Notes: a model not told the origin generated them from the letters alone. A stretch of DNA of 64,000 bases from Algoriphagus ornithinivorans (GCF_900115305.1 NZ_FOVW01000008.1:124001-188000), one strand, 5' to 3'; counted from the first letter of the stretch, positions 15,937 to 25,730 are shown. Numbers and translations are program-made.

Positions 15937-17184
15937 ATGCTCTTTTTCCAACTCACCTGGGAAAGTTTCCGCTTCGCAATCAGTGCGCTCAAATCCAATT
16001 TGACCCGTACCATATTATCCCTCCTAGGGGTTACAGTGGGGATTTTCGCCATCATCGCAGTATTCACATTGGTGGATTCTTTGGAAAACAACATCAAATC
16101 TTCCTTTTCATTTCTTGGTACCAATGTGATGCGAGTGGATAGATTCCCTTTTGCATCTGGTCCTCAGGATTATCCTTGGTGGAAATATTTCAGACGCCCA
16201 AGCGCCACTGTTGCTGAGTATAGATTTCTGGAACAACGCCTAGGTTCAGCTGAAGCAGTAACCATTTCAGCTTCTGCCACCACCACTGTTCAAGCCGGAA
16301 GCAATGCCTTTCAGGGAACTCAGCTCACTGGAGTAGCCTATACCTATCAGGATGTCTATGAGATTGCTCTTGAAGAAGGTCGCTACTTTTCAGAAATGGA
16401 AATTAATGCCTCCCGTAACTTGGCAATCATTGGAAAAACCATTGCCAAAACACTTTACCCCAATCAAACTGCCATTGGCAAGGAGATAAAGATGAAAGGA
16501 ATGAAATTCATCGTGGTGGGAATATTTGAGGAAGAGGGAGAAGGCTTATTTGATTTACCATCAAAAGATGAGGCTGCTTTGATCCCTTATGGAGCTTTTA
16601 CCAAACTTTTCTACACCGGAAGAAATGGAATTGAGCCTACGATTGCAGCAAAAGGCAGAGAAGAAGACATTGGGTTGGTTGCTCTGGAAAATGAAATGAC
16701 CGGACTCCTCCGCGCCAAAAGAGGCCTTAAACCAGTAGAGGAAAACAATTTTGCCCTCAATAAAACCGAATTTATTCAAAATGCCATTGGGTCAATTTTC
16801 GATGTAATTTCAGCCGCAGGCTGGGTCATTGGTGGATTTTCTATTCTGGTTGGTGGATTTGGTATCGCCAATATCATGTTTGTATCCGTACGGGAGAGAA
16901 CCAATATCATCGGTATTCAAAAGTCTCTGGGAGCAAAAAATTATTTCATTCTTTTTCAGTTTCTATTTGAAGCTGTTTGCCTCAGCTTAATCGGAGGAGG
17001 TACAGGAATTATCCTAGTTTATTTCCTCAGCTTTGTGCAGTTGGGGAGCTTGGACTTAGTCCTTTCATTCTCCAATATCATTCTTGGACTAGGCGTTTCC
17101 TCAGTGATTGGTATTGTATCGGGAATTGTTCCCGCAACACTCGCTGCAAGATTAGATCCTGTAGAAGCAATTCGATCCAACTAA
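15937..17184 (+). CDS. MacB-like/FtsX-family ABC transporter permease
   Basis: A 415-residue inner-membrane permease. A first helix at ~20-50 (TILSLLGVTVGIFAIIAVF) is followed by a large periplasmic MacB_PCD domain (~55-275), then three helices of the FtsX domain (from ~285) ending LAARLDPVEAIRSN, the typical terminal signature. Such permeases pair with an ATPase to export macrolides, lipoproteins or peptides by a mechanotransmission mechanism. No ATPase gene is adjacent, so the partner must be elsewhere. It has its own terminator. Confidence 0.88.
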   Translation: MLFFQLTWESFRFAISALKSNLTRTILSLLGVTVGIFAIIAVFTLVDSLENNIKSSFSFLGTNVMRVDRFPFASGPQDYPWWKYFRRPSATVAEYRFLEQRLGSAEAVTISASATTTVQAGSNAFQGTQLTGVAYTYQDVYEIALEEGRYFSEMEINASRNLAIIGKTIAKTLYPNQTAIGKEIKMKGMKFIVVGIFEEEGEGLFDLPSKDEAALIPYGAFTKLFYTGRNGIEPTIAAKGREEDIGLVALENEMTGLLRAKRGLKPVEENNFALNKTEFIQNAIGSIFDVISAAGWVIGGFSILVGGFGIANIMFVSVRERTNIIGIQKSLGAKNYFILFQFLFEAVCLSLIGGGTGIILVYFLSFVQLGSLDLVLSFSNIILGLGVSSVIGIVSGIVPATLAARLDPVEAIRSN

Positions 17185-17193
17185 ACATAAAAA

Positions 17194-17227
17194 AAAGGAG
17201 AGCTTAAACGGCTCTCCTTTTTTGTTT
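17194..17227 (+). terminator. Rho-independent terminator after the permease gene
   Basis: AAAGGAGAGC and GCTCTCCTTT arms with a seven-base loop, followed by TTTTG. Confidence 0.9.
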
Positions 17228-17526
17228 TGAAAGTATCATCTTTCTCTCCATAATTATTCTATGCGGCACATATGACTGCCAAAGGTTGAATTGATTCAAG
17301 CTTCGGTCTTATTGCTCAATAACCTTAAGATAATCCCAACCTTTCCGATCATAATATTTGACCTATCTAATATGTATATCCTCTTTCTCGGCAGGAAGAG
17401 AAAAATACGGCTTAGAATTAGCCAGATGGATCAGAATCTGCAAGCCTCGGTCATCGGTCTTCCACTTCGAAAAGCATGGAAAATATGGCAATTGGCATAA
17501 TTGCGAATATTCAGAAAATTTAATTT
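17228..17526. other. Gap without a supportable gene
   Basis: About 300 nt between the permease terminator and the recA stop codon. Short open frames exist on the plus strand but lack coding character, a start context or homology I can recognise. I see no RNA gene and no clear recA terminator. Confidence 0.45.
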
Positions 17527-18555
17527 CTATTCCTCCATATCCGCAACCGGCTCAGTTGGCAAAAGCCCTGAAGCTGATTTGATTTTTCCTTCCAGCTCTT
17601 CCATCAACTCCGGATTGTCAAGCAATAGATTTTTGACTGCATCCCTGCCTTGACCCAATTTCTCTCCATTGTAGGAGAACCAAGATCCAGCCTTTTTGAT
17701 AATGTCAAACTCTACTCCCAAATCAATAATCTCTCCAACTTTGGATATACCCTGACCATACATGATGTCAAACTCCACCACTTTGAAAGGAGGCGCAACT
17801 TTGTTTTTCACCACTTTTACTCGGGTTCTATTACCCAAAATATTATCAGCACTTTCTTTGATCTGACCGATTCTTCTGATATCCAGACGAACTGAAGCAT
17901 AGAATTTCAAGGCATTACCACCTGTTGTAGTCTCCGGGTTTCCGAACATGACTCCGATCTTTTCTCTCAACTGGTTGATAAAAATACATGCACAGCCAGT
18001 CTTGTTAATAGCTCCGGTCAGTTTTCTCAAGGCTTGAGACATCAAACGAGCTTGCAAGCCCATTTTACTCTCTCCCATTTCGCCTTCGAGTTCACCCTTA
18101 GGCACCAATGCTGCCACTGAGTCTATAACAATGATGTCAATAGCTCCGGAACGAATCAAGTGTTCAGCAATTTCCAATGCCTGCTCTCCATTATCTGGCT
18201 GAGATATCAATAAATTTTCGGTATCAATTCCCAACTTTTCTGCATAGCTCTTATCAAAAGCATGTTCAGCATCGATGAAAGCTGCCAAACCACCTGCCTT
18301 TTGAGCCTCTGCAATACAATGCATAGTCAAAGTCGTCTTACCGGATGATTCAGGTCCATAAATCTCAATTACTCTACCTCTAGGAATACCTCCTACACCC
18401 AAAGCCATATCCAAACCCAATGATCCGGTGGAAATTGCCGGCACATCCTGCACCTTATTATCACTCAGCTTCATCACTGCCCCTTTACCGTAGGTTTTTT
18501 CGAGTTTATCGATGGTGAGTTGAAGTGCTTTTAATTTTTCTGCGTTATTACTCAT
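17527..18555 (-). CDS. recA: Recombinase RecA
   Basis: A 342-residue strand-exchange ATPase. Walker A is GPESSGKTT (~residue 67), Walker B lies in [14 protein letters not shown], and the loop 2 region [22 protein letters not shown] is complete. The C-terminal tail is short and acidic (PVADMEE). It catalyses homologous pairing and SOS co-protease activity. It is monocistronic and leftward. A near -7 element (TACTTTG) lies upstream; no clear LexA box is seen. Confidence 0.97.
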   Translation of the reverse strand: MSNNAEKLKALQLTIDKLEKTYGKGAVMKLSDNKVQDVPAISTGSLGLDMALGVGGIPRGRVIEIYGPESSGKTTLTMHCIAEAQKAGGLAAFIDAEHAFDKSYAEKLGIDTENLLISQPDNGEQALEIAEHLIRSGAIDIIVIDSVAALVPKGELEGEMGESKMGLQARLMSQALRKLTGAINKTGCACIFINQLREKIGVMFGNPETTTGGNALKFYASVRLDIRRIGQIKESADNILGNRTRVKVVKNKVAPPFKVVEFDIMYGQGISKVGEIIDLGVEFDIIKKAGSWFSYNGEKLGQGRDAVKNLLLDNPELMEELEGKIKSASGLLPTEPVADMEE

Positions 18556-18728
18556 GTGTTTATTAGTATAGAATCAAAGTATGAAGTTAAAGATTGCTAA
18601 GTCCTCCGCCAAAAACTGTCGAACTCTTAAAATCTCTGACAAATTCGTAATTTTAAGTCCCAAACGGCACGCTTTTTCGTATATAATCTGAAATTACACT
18701 GTTTTTGTCAGGTATTGTCAAAAAATTT

Positions 18729-19517
18729 ATGCTCAACCCAAAAATCCTATACTTCTCTCTCCTCTTTTTCTTCGTTCAACCGGTTTTTTCACAAAATTCC
18801 GCAACGGAGCCATATACCTTTGGTGAGGAGTTGAATTTTGAAGTGAGCTATGGCTGGTTTAACCTGGCAGATGCAAAAATGGAAATAGCCAGAAAGCCTC
18901 ATTTACAGGATAGCAAGCCTCATTACAAAATTGATGTGTATGGCAAGACGAAAGGAGCTGCAACTATTTTCGGAAAAGTAAATGACAATTGGGGAACATT
19001 GATAGACATGGACTCCAAACTTCCATCCCTATCCTATAGACATATTGAAGAAGGCAAATACAGGAAGCATGAAAAAGTAACTTTTGATCAAAAAAATCAA
19101 AAAGCCTTCATGCAACTCTATGACCGGGAAAATAAGTCTTTGAAGGAAGAAAGAGAGTTTAAGCTACCTGGACAGGTGCAGGATTTGGTCAGTGGTTTTT
19201 ATTACTTAAGAACCTTAAACCTAAAAAACCTGAAACCAGGAGACCAATTGGTCATTCGTGGATTCTTTGATAAAGAAATATATAACATAAAATTAATTTA
19301 CGAGGGCACTGAAAAACTCGAAACAGAGATCGGTACTAAGGACACTTATATTTTTTCTCCCCAGCTACCTAAAAACAACCTTTTTCGAGGTGAGTACCCG
19401 GTAAAAGTGTGGGTGACACAGGATCAAAATAAAATCCCTGTTAAAATCAAGGCTAACTTATTCCTCGGCTCTATCAATTTGGACATCAAATCTGCCAAGG
19501 GATTACGTTACAATTAA
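18729..19517 (+). CDS. DUF3108 domain-containing exported protein
   Basis: A 262-residue protein with a signal peptide (LNPKILYFSLLFFFVQPVFSQ) and a DUF3108 domain through most of the mature part (FGEELNFEVSYGWFNLADAKMEI, DLVSGFYYLRTLNLKNLKPGDQ, KVWVTQDQNKIPVKI). The family is periplasmic or outer-membrane and of unknown function, with a beta-sheet-rich fold. ATG at 18729 is chosen over a TTG eight codons upstream, because it places the signal peptide normally. It precedes a PhoB/PhoR-like pair by 148 nt. Confidence 0.85.
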   Translation: MLNPKILYFSLLFFFVQPVFSQNSATEPYTFGEELNFEVSYGWFNLADAKMEIARKPHLQDSKPHYKIDVYGKTKGAATIFGKVNDNWGTLIDMDSKLPSLSYRHIEEGKYRKHEKVTFDQKNQKAFMQLYDRENKSLKEEREFKLPGQVQDLVSGFYYLRTLNLKNLKPGDQLVIRGFFDKEIYNIKLIYEGTEKLETEIGTKDTYIFSPQLPKNNLFRGEYPVKVWVTQDQNKIPVKIKANLFLGSINLDIKSAKGLRYN

Positions 19518-19664
19518 TCCAAAGATTTAATATTTACTTAACATTCGGATTGGAATTTGGCCAGTTCTGGCTTAAAAATACCCCGTAGTTTTTCCTATCC
19601 CTGAATAAAATTGGCAGCAATCTCCAAATATTCTTTAATTTGAAAGAATTAACAGAAACACTCC

Positions 19665-20357
19665 ATGGGCGACAAACAGAAAATCAAAGTCCTGGTCGTA
19701 GATGACGAGCCAGACATAGTTGAGATTCTAAAGTACAACCTACAAAAAGAAGGCTATGAAGTAGCTACTGCTGAAGACGGGATCAAAGCAGTAAAAACTG
19801 CTTCAAAGTTCAAACCGGATGTGATACTTTTGGATATCATGATGCCTCACCAGGATGGGGTGGAAACCTGCCGTCAAATCCGGGAAATCCCAGAGCTGAA
19901 AAATACTTTTGTCATTTTCCTTACCGCCAGAATGGAAGAATATTCAGAGGTAGCAGCCTTTGATGTAGGAGCAGATGATTATATCACCAAGCCTATTAAG
20001 CCTAGGGCTTTGATGAGTAGAATTGCCGCTCTTTTTAGAAGAGAATCGAAAAAAGATCAGGATCTGGCTCAGATAAAAATCAGGGATTTATTGATCGATC
20101 GGGGTAGCTATACCATTGAAAAATCCGGTAAAACCATCACCCTACCTAAGAAGGAATTTGAATTATTGTATTTCCTAGCCAAAAACCCTAATATGGTATT
20201 CAGTAGAGATGAGTTGCTTCAGAATATCTGGGGATCTGATGTATTTGTACTTGCCAGAACGGTGGATGTGCATATACGGAAGGTTCGGGAAAAAATCGGA
20301 GATGACTACATCACTACTGTAAAAGGTGTAGGATATAAATTCGATTTGGGTTCCTAA
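19665..20357 (+). CDS. OmpR/PhoB-family response regulator
   Basis: A 230-residue regulator. Its receiver domain has VVDDEPD, the phospho-acceptor in VILLDIMMP and DDYITKPIKP. The winged-helix domain (~135-230) has LPKKEFELLYFLAKNPNMVFSR and RTVDVHIRKVREKIGDDYI...GVGYKF. It sits 3 nt before the histidine kinase gene. The pair resembles PhoB/PhoR; phosphate control is inferred from similarity only. Confidence 0.92.
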   Translation: MGDKQKIKVLVVDDEPDIVEILKYNLQKEGYEVATAEDGIKAVKTASKFKPDVILLDIMMPHQDGVETCRQIREIPELKNTFVIFLTARMEEYSEVAAFDVGADDYITKPIKPRALMSRIAALFRRESKKDQDLAQIKIRDLLIDRGSYTIEKSGKTITLPKKEFELLYFLAKNPNMVFSRDELLQNIWGSDVFVLARTVDVHIRKVREKIGDDYITTVKGVGYKFDLGS

Positions 20358-20360
20358 TTC

Positions 20361-21431
20361 ATGCTTGCAAGCTCCCGAGGTATTTCTTTGATCTTAGCTG
20401 TGGCCATTTCGGTCATGGTGTCAGCATTTTTATCTCTATTACAAGATTCCACTCCTGTATTGATATTAGTGGCTTTCGGGCTTTCTTTCTCTGCTTCTTA
20501 TTTATTGATCAATATTACCTTGGAGTTTCTGGTTTTTCGTGAGATCGGAAATATTTACTCCCTCTTGGAAAAAATCCAGAAAAAGGACCTTTCCGAAATC
20601 TCTGATAAAAGCTCCAAGTCTTCTATTTCTCCTTTAAGAAAAATCAATAATGTCATTAACTCCTACGCGATAGCCAGACAAAAAGAGATTGATGCTTTGC
20701 AGAAAAATGCAGAGTTCAGGAGGGAGTTTATAGCCGACATTTCCCACGAGCTGAAAACTCCAATTTTTGCAACCCAAGGCTATATCCACACGCTATTGGA
20801 CGGAGCAATTGATGATAAGCAAGTTCGGATGAAATTCCTCAAGCGGGCAGCCAAAAGTTTGGATTCTCTTGATAATCTGGTGCAGGATTTATTGACCCTG
20901 AATCAAATGGAAAGCGGAGTAATCAAGTTTGTGTACACAGATTTTGATTTAAAAGAAGTGATAGATGAAGTAATTGAGGAATTGGAGCATAAAGCATCCA
21001 AGAGAAAGGTTAATATCTCCTTTAAATACGACTCTGATAAAAGCTATGTGACCCATGCCGATCGGCAGAAAATCTATAGAGTTTGTCAAAACCTAATTTT
21101 CAATGCCGTCAAATACAATCATGATGAAGGTGAGGTCAAAATTTCTCTGAAAACGCAGAAAAACCACATTCAAGTAGATATCAAAGACGATGGACAAGGA
21201 ATCCCACCAGAAGACCTAAAACGAATCTTTGAACGATTTTATCGAGTAGAAAAAAGCCGGAACAAAAAAGAAGGCGGAACCGGACTCGGACTGGCTATTG
21301 TCAAGCACATATTGGAAGGTCATAAAAGTAAGATCTCCGTAAGTTCGACCGTGGGTAAAGGATCAATTTTTAGTTTTTCTTTGCCATTGGTGAAGGAGAA
21401 GGAATTGGAAAAAAATATCGAAGTTGACTAA
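20361..21431 (+). CDS. PhoR-like sensor histidine kinase
   Basis: A 356-residue kinase with two N-terminal membrane helices (~8-27 and 31-53), a short linker without a PAS domain, HisKA (ADISHELKTPIFATQGYIH), N-box NLIFNAVKYN, D-box DDGQGIPPEDLKRIFERFYRV and G-box GGTGLGLAIVKHI. All catalytic residues are intact. It has no large sensory domain, consistent with PhoR-type control through a partner. It is cotranscribed with the preceding regulator. Confidence 0.92.
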   Translation: MLASSRGISLILAVAISVMVSAFLSLLQDSTPVLILVAFGLSFSASYLLINITLEFLVFREIGNIYSLLEKIQKKDLSEISDKSSKSSISPLRKINNVINSYAIARQKEIDALQKNAEFRREFIADISHELKTPIFATQGYIHTLLDGAIDDKQVRMKFLKRAAKSLDSLDNLVQDLLTLNQMESGVIKFVYTDFDLKEVIDEVIEELEHKASKRKVNISFKYDSDKSYVTHADRQKIYRVCQNLIFNAVKYNHDEGEVKISLKTQKNHIQVDIKDDGQGIPPEDLKRIFERFYRVEKSRNKKEGGTGLGLAIVKHILEGHKSKISVSSTVGKGSIFSFSLPLVKEKELEKNIEVD

Positions 21432-21582
21432 TAGCTCAACCTTGATTTTCCCCATTGATATAAATGTGTTCTCAATACATGAAACCAGCGATAAATATCA
21501 ATAGTACTTTGTATCTCATTGTCCAACGGATTAATTAATTAAAATTAGTATATTAGTTCTTGCGTTTTAACTTTTAGAACTG

Positions 21583-22074
21583 ATGAAACATCTTACCCAA
21601 CTAATTTTAATTATTTTTGCTTTCGCTACTTTTTCCTGCGATAAGCATATGGATCCTTGTTGCCCAATTGGCAATAATGCGATTAACCTTAAAGTCCAAG
21701 ACAGGGAAGGCAATGACCTTTTGGATCAAAAACGAGCTGAGTCCTTCAGGGAAAATGTCATCAAAATCTTTTATGAGCGAGCGGGAGAGCTGGAAGAGTA
21801 TTTTAATGGAGGGCACTCCAACATGAGAAGGAATTTTTGGATTATTTCTCCGCATGTGGATGAAAAATACCATCAAATGAGATTAATCATTGATTCCGAA
21901 GTGACAGTGATTCAATGGAATGAAAACGAGGCAGACACGCTTTACTCAGAAATTGTATACGATAAAGAATTCAACCAGAAACACATTCAAAAAGTCTTTC
22001 ATAAAGGTGAGTTAAAATACAGTAATGATCCTTCACATATCAAAGCTGGTTTTATAATCACCAAAGAGCGCTAA
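21583..22074 (+). CDS. Lipoprotein of unknown function
   Basis: A 163-residue protein with a lipoprotein signal (LILIIFAFATFSC, Cys19). The mature part begins DKHMDPCCPIGNNAINLKVQD, containing a CC pair, and continues as a charged, beta-rich domain. No family is recognised. It follows the PhoR-like kinase by 150 nt and lies 100 nt before the RluA-type gene, which has its own promoter, so it is probably a single gene. Confidence 0.65.
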   Translation: MKHLTQLILIIFAFATFSCDKHMDPCCPIGNNAINLKVQDREGNDLLDQKRAESFRENVIKIFYERAGELEEYFNGGHSNMRRNFWIISPHVDEKYHQMRLIIDSEVTVIQWNENEADTLYSEIVYDKEFNQKHIQKVFHKGELKYSNDPSHIKAGFIITKER

Positions 22075-22139
22075 TCATCCTTGAATAGAAAGCAGAATTC
22101 CTTACCCTCGGAAGGATTTTTTTTGAGCGATCATTTCCC

Positions 22140-22147
22140 TACCTTTG
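22140..22147 (+). promoter_or_regulatory. Bacteroidota-type -7 box for the pseudouridine synthase gene
   Basis: TACCTTTG is an exact TAnnTTTG, 30 nt upstream of the ATG at 22178. A T-run ending TTTG lies 14 nt further upstream, closer than the usual -33 spacing. Confidence 0.5.
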
Positions 22148-22177
22148 CAGCCTCTTTGAAGAGGCACAGGCGAATCC

Positions 22178-22888
22178 ATGAAAAAAATAGATTTTCAAAA
22201 ACTTATTCTGTTTGAAAACGAGGATTACCTGGTAATCAACAAGCCGCCTTACCTGTCGAGCTTAGACGATAGACATGAGGCGCAGAACATCCTGGACCTT
22301 GCCAAGATGCACACAGCAGATGCCCAGCTGTGCCATCGTTTGGATAAGGAGACATCCGGATGTCTGGTGATTGCCAAGAATCCAGAGGCCTACAGGCACA
22401 CGGCCATCCAGTTTGAAAATAGAAAAGTGGACAAAATCTATCATGCTGTGGTAGAAGGCATCCGGGAATACGAACGCCTGATGGTGGATCGTAATCTTCT
22501 TGCTTCCGCCAAAGGTGTAGCCAAAGTCAGCAAGGAGGGCAAGCCTGCTCAAACGGTCTTTCATACGATACAGACTTACAGAGCACATTCACTGATCGAA
22601 TGCAAACCCATTACGGGTAGATTGCACCAGATCCGTGTACACTTGGCCTACCTACAATCTCCGATTTGCGGAGATGAGCTTTACGGAGGAAAGCATTTAT
22701 ACCTTTCTTCGCTTAAGCGCCGCTTCAATTTGAAAAAAGAGACAGAAGAATTACCTATCATGCAGCGGGTTTCTTTGCACGCTTTTTCGATCGGGTTTGA
22801 AGGATTGGACGGAAAAAGAATCACCGTCAATGCTCCTTATCCCAAAGATTTTCAGGTTTTGGTCCATCAATTGGAAAAAACAGCCTGA
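22178..22888 (+). CDS. RluA-family RNA pseudouridine synthase
   Basis: A 236-residue enzyme converting uridine to pseudouridine in rRNA or tRNA. The catalytic motif CHRLDKETSGCLVIAKN holds the nucleophilic Asp. The sequence GRLHQIRVHLAYLQSPICGDELYGG is the second family signature. There is no S4 domain at the N-terminus, so the target specificity (RluC/D versus RluA/TruC) cannot be told. It stands directly upstream of the rplM-rpsI-rpsB genes but has its own -7 box. Confidence 0.88.
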   Translation: MKKIDFQKLILFENEDYLVINKPPYLSSLDDRHEAQNILDLAKMHTADAQLCHRLDKETSGCLVIAKNPEAYRHTAIQFENRKVDKIYHAVVEGIREYERLMVDRNLLASAKGVAKVSKEGKPAQTVFHTIQTYRAHSLIECKPITGRLHQIRVHLAYLQSPICGDELYGGKHLYLSSLKRRFNLKKETEELPIMQRVSLHAFSIGFEGLDGKRITVNAPYPKDFQVLVHQLEKTA

Positions 22889-22967
22889 TTATCAGTCTGG
22901 AAAAGCAGTAAAAAATTCGGTGTTTTTATGCTAAACCTGTGAAAATCAGGATTAGCCTTGGAAATAT

Positions 22968-22999
22968 TTTGCATGGAAAATAAAATACTTCTATCTTTG
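22968..22999 (+). promoter_or_regulatory. Promoter of the rplM ribosomal protein operon
   Basis: TTTG at 22968-22971, a 20-nt spacer and TATCTTTG at 22992-22999 match the Bacteroidota -33/-7 consensus well. The transcribed leader begins near TGTCCCTTTTTGGGGGTCGA, shared in part with the tsf leader. Confidence 0.7.
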
Positions 23000-23055
23000 T
23001 GTCCCTTTTTGGGGGTCGAATATATTTAACAAGCTAAAAATTAAACAGTTACACA

Positions 23056-23499
23056 GTGGATACTTTAAGCTATAAGACCGTATCGGCTAACAACTCGACT
23101 GTAGAAAAGCAATGGGTGATTGTGGATGCCCAAGCAGCAGTATTGGGTAGATTAGCCAGTGAGGTAGCGAAAATCTTAAGAGGAAAGACGAAGCCTAGCT
23201 TCACTCCTCATGTGGATTGCGGTGACAATGTCATTGTAATCAACGCAGACAAAGTCAGATTGACTGGTGACAAGTGGGATGCCAAAGTATATGTGCGTCA
23301 CACAGGTTACCCAGGTGGTCAGCGAATCTCTACACCTAGAATGTTGAAAGACAAATCTTCAGCGATTTTGGTAGAGAAAGCTGTCAGAGGCATGTTGCCA
23401 AAAAACAGATTAGGTAGAAAATTGTACGGAAATCTGTACGTGTATGAAGGATCTGAGCATCCACATGCAGCGCAGCAGCCAAAAACCATCACTCTTTAA
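23056..23499 (+). CDS. rplM: Ribosomal protein L13 (uL13)
   Basis: A 147-residue large-subunit protein that is an early assembly factor of the 50S subunit. It carries the L13 signature (WVIVDAQAAVLGRLASEVAKILRGK, HTGYPGG, AVRGMLPKNRLGR). The start codon is GTG (23056), encoding MDTLSYKT, a usual N-terminus in this group. It is first in an rplM-rpsI-rpsB transcription unit, with a clear promoter 57 nt upstream. Confidence 0.96.
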   Translation: MDTLSYKTVSANNSTVEKQWVIVDAQAAVLGRLASEVAKILRGKTKPSFTPHVDCGDNVIVINADKVRLTGDKWDAKVYVRHTGYPGGQRISTPRMLKDKSSAILVEKAVRGMLPKNRLGRKLYGNLYVYEGSEHPHAAQQPKTITL

Positions 23500-23510
23500 T
23501 CGACTAATTC

Positions 23511-23897
23511 ATGGAAATGATCAACAAAATCGGTAGAAGAAAGACCTCTGTAGCCAGAATTTACATGGCTCCGGGAAAAGGCAACATTACCGTAAACAAT
23601 CAGACACTAGAAGTTTACTTCCCATTTGATTTGCACCAGATTGTAGTAAAGCAGCCTCTTGCGCTAGTAGGGGAAGACGGAAACTACGACATCCAAATCA
23701 ATGTAGACGGAGGTGGTATCAAAGGACAAGCTGAGGCAGCTAGAATGGCTATCTCCAGAGCTTTGTGCGAATTCAACGAAGAGCATAGAGGTCCATTGAA
23801 AAAAGAAGGATTCTTGACTCGTGACCCTAGAATGGTTGAGCGTAAGAAGCCAGGACGTAGAAAAGCAAGAAGAAGATTCCAGTTCTCCAAGCGTTAA
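23511..23897 (+). CDS. rpsI: Ribosomal protein S9 (uS9)
   Basis: A 128-residue small-subunit protein. IGRRKTSVARIYMAPGKG, GGIKGQAEAARMAISRAL and the basic tail GRRKARRRFQFSKR are diagnostic; the last residues reach the P-site tRNA. It follows rplM by 11 nt, the conserved bacterial order. Two ATGs two codons apart exist; the first fits family length. Confidence 0.96.
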   Translation: MEMINKIGRRKTSVARIYMAPGKGNITVNNQTLEVYFPFDLHQIVVKQPLALVGEDGNYDIQINVDGGGIKGQAEAARMAISRALCEFNEEHRGPLKKEGFLTRDPRMVERKKPGRRKARRRFQFSKR

Positions 23898-23936
23898 TCG
23901 GATTTATTCTTCAATCAATAGAAAACAATTTTATTC

Positions 23937-24698
23937 ATGTCAAAAATCGAATACAAAGACTTACTGGATGCTGGTGTTCACTTCGGACACTTGACGAGAA
24001 AGTGGGATCCCAGAATGGCTCCATATATTTTCATGGAGAAGAACGGAATCCATATTATCGACCTTAACAAAACGCTTGCTTGCCTCGAAGAAGCATCCGC
24101 AGCAATCAAGCAAATCGTACGCTCAGGCAAAAAAGTAATGTTTGTCGCTACTAAGAAGCAAGCTAAAGACTTGGTAGCAGAAGAAGCTCGTCGTCTTAAC
24201 ATGCCATACGTAACCGAAAGATGGTTGGGCGGTATGTTGACTAACTTTGCCACTATCCGCAAATCCTTGAAGAAAATGTCTGGCCTTGAGAAAATGATGA
24301 AGGAAGACTCTTTCAAGAACATGGCAAAGAAAGAAAGACTGATGGTTTCCCGTCAGAAGGAGAAAATGGAATCAGTATTAGGCGGTATCGCTGACCTAAG
24401 CAGACTTCCTGCGGCTCTTTTTGTAGTGGATATCAAAAGAGAACACATTGCGATTGCCGAAGCACAAAAGCTTGGTATCCCTGTTTTTGCATTGGTAGAT
24501 ACAAACTCCAACCCAAATGAGGTGGATTTCCCTATCCCTGCCAATGATGATGCATTCAAGTCAGTAAACTTATTGGTTAAAGCTTTCGGAGCAGCTATCG
24601 AAGAAGGTCTTTCTGAGCGTAAGAAAGACAAAGAAGATGCTAAACTTTCTGAAGAGGAAGAAGCAAAAAGAGCTGTTGACGCTGAAACTAAAGAGTAA
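23937..24698 (+). CDS. rpsB: Ribosomal protein S2 (uS2)
   Basis: A 253-residue small-subunit protein beginning [21 protein letters not shown], with the S2 coiled-coil insertion around residues 105-145 and [23 protein letters not shown] near the C-terminus. It has a short acidic Glu/Lys tail. It follows rpsI by 39 nt and ends the unit at a strong terminator, so tsf is transcribed separately. Confidence 0.96.
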   Translation: MSKIEYKDLLDAGVHFGHLTRKWDPRMAPYIFMEKNGIHIIDLNKTLACLEEASAAIKQIVRSGKKVMFVATKKQAKDLVAEEARRLNMPYVTERWLGGMLTNFATIRKSLKKMSGLEKMMKEDSFKNMAKKERLMVSRQKEKMESVLGGIADLSRLPAALFVVDIKREHIAIAEAQKLGIPVFALVDTNSNPNEVDFPIPANDDAFKSVNLLVKAFGAAIEEGLSERKKDKEDAKLSEEEEAKRAVDAETKE

Positions 24699-24729
24699 TA
24701 TCTCACTTGATTTGATATACTAACAAAAA

Positions 24730-24765
24730 TTGAACATCAGGCTTCGGTCGATGTTCAATTTTTTG
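24730..24765 (+). terminator. Rho-independent terminator after rpsB
   Basis: TTGAACATC and GATGTTCAA arms around an 11-nt loop are followed by TTTTTTG. Confidence 0.85.
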
Positions 24766-24805
24766 TTTCTACTCGGCCTTTGAACAGCTTTTTTAAGCAA
24801 GGCCA

Positions 24806-24834
24806 TAATTTCCCGACCCTTTTTAGAGGTCGAA
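24806..24834 (+). promoter_or_regulatory. Putative tsf promoter core and leader motif shared with rplM
   Basis: TAATTTCC at 24806 occupies the -7 position, and eleven bases from its start comes CCCTTTTTAGAGGTCGAA. At the rplM promoter TATCTTTG is followed, at the same offset, by CCCTTTTTGGGGGTCGAA, with 16 of 18 bases identical. The shared block lies in the initially transcribed region. It can form a short GACC/GGTC hairpin here. A role in co-control of translation genes is inference. Confidence 0.4.
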
Positions 24835-24877
24835 ACCAAGAATAAAAAATCGTTTAATCATACAAACAGATCACACA

Positions 24878-25708
24878 ATGGCAATTACTGCACAAGAAGT
24901 AAACAAACTGAGACAAATGACCGGTGCCGGTATGATGGACTGCAAAAAGGCTTTGACAGAAGCAGAAGGTGACTTCGAAAAAGCTGTAGACATCCTCAGA
25001 AAAAAAGGACAAAAAGTATCCGCTTCCAGAGCTGACAGAGAAACCAAAGAAGGCGTAGTGGTAACTAACGTATCTGACAATGGTGCTACTGGTACTATCC
25101 TTTCTTTGACTTGCGAAACTGACTTCGTTGCTAAAAATGAAGAATTCGGTGCATTCGCAACTACTCTTTTGAACTTAGCAGTAGAAAAAGGAGCTTCTTC
25201 TATCGAAGAAATCATGGCTCTTCCATTCGAAAACATCACTGTAGCTGAGAAAATCGTAGAAATGACCGGTAAAATCGGTGAGAAAATCGAGATCTCTCAC
25301 TACGAAGTAGTTAAAGCTGAAGCTGTAGTTCCTTACATTCACTCCAACGGTAAATTGGGTGTTTTGGTAGGATTGACCAATACTTCAGGTGCTGATGTAG
25401 AAGAAGCAGGTAAAGATGTAGCGATGCAAATTGCTGCTATGAACCCTGTAGCCGTTGACAAAGACGGAGTAGATTCTTCTACTGTAGAGCGTGAAATCGA
25501 AGTAGGTAAGGAGCAAGCTAGAGCAGAAGGCAAGCCAGAAGAAATGTTGGAAAAAATTGCTTTGGGTAAATTGAACAAGTTCTACAAAGAGAACACTTTG
25601 TTAAGCCAGCAGTTTGTGAAAGACAGCAGCTTGACTATCGCTCAGTACCTAAACAATGTAAGCAAAGGCATGACTGTTTCTGCTTTCAAAAGAATCTCTA
25701 TCGGATAA
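24878..25708 (+). CDS. tsf: Elongation factor Ts
   Basis: A 276-residue guanine-nucleotide exchange factor for EF-Tu. The N-terminal UBA-like segment VNKLRQMTGAGMMDCKKALTEAEGD and TDFVAKNEEF are diagnostic, and the C-terminal helical module ([19 protein letters not shown]) is complete. A second, diverged copy of the last 48 codons lies at 27131-27277. It has its own promoter region and terminator. Confidence 0.96.
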   Translation: MAITAQEVNKLRQMTGAGMMDCKKALTEAEGDFEKAVDILRKKGQKVSASRADRETKEGVVVTNVSDNGATGTILSLTCETDFVAKNEEFGAFATTLLNLAVEKGASSIEEIMALPFENITVAEKIVEMTGKIGEKIEISHYEVVKAEAVVPYIHSNGKLGVLVGLTNTSGADVEEAGKDVAMQIAAMNPVAVDKDGVDSSTVEREIEVGKEQARAEGKPEEMLEKIALGKLNKFYKENTLLSQQFVKDSSLTIAQYLNNVSKGMTVSAFKRISIG

Positions 25709-25730
25709 TTGAATTAACCGATTTAACATA

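Noticed and set aside
17291..17582. Short plus-strand frames between the permease and recA
   Set aside because: Overlapping frames with no start context, poor coding composition and partial overlap with recA.
24871..25239. Antisense frame within tsf
   Set aside because: A mirror frame caused by codon bias of the highly expressed tsf gene.
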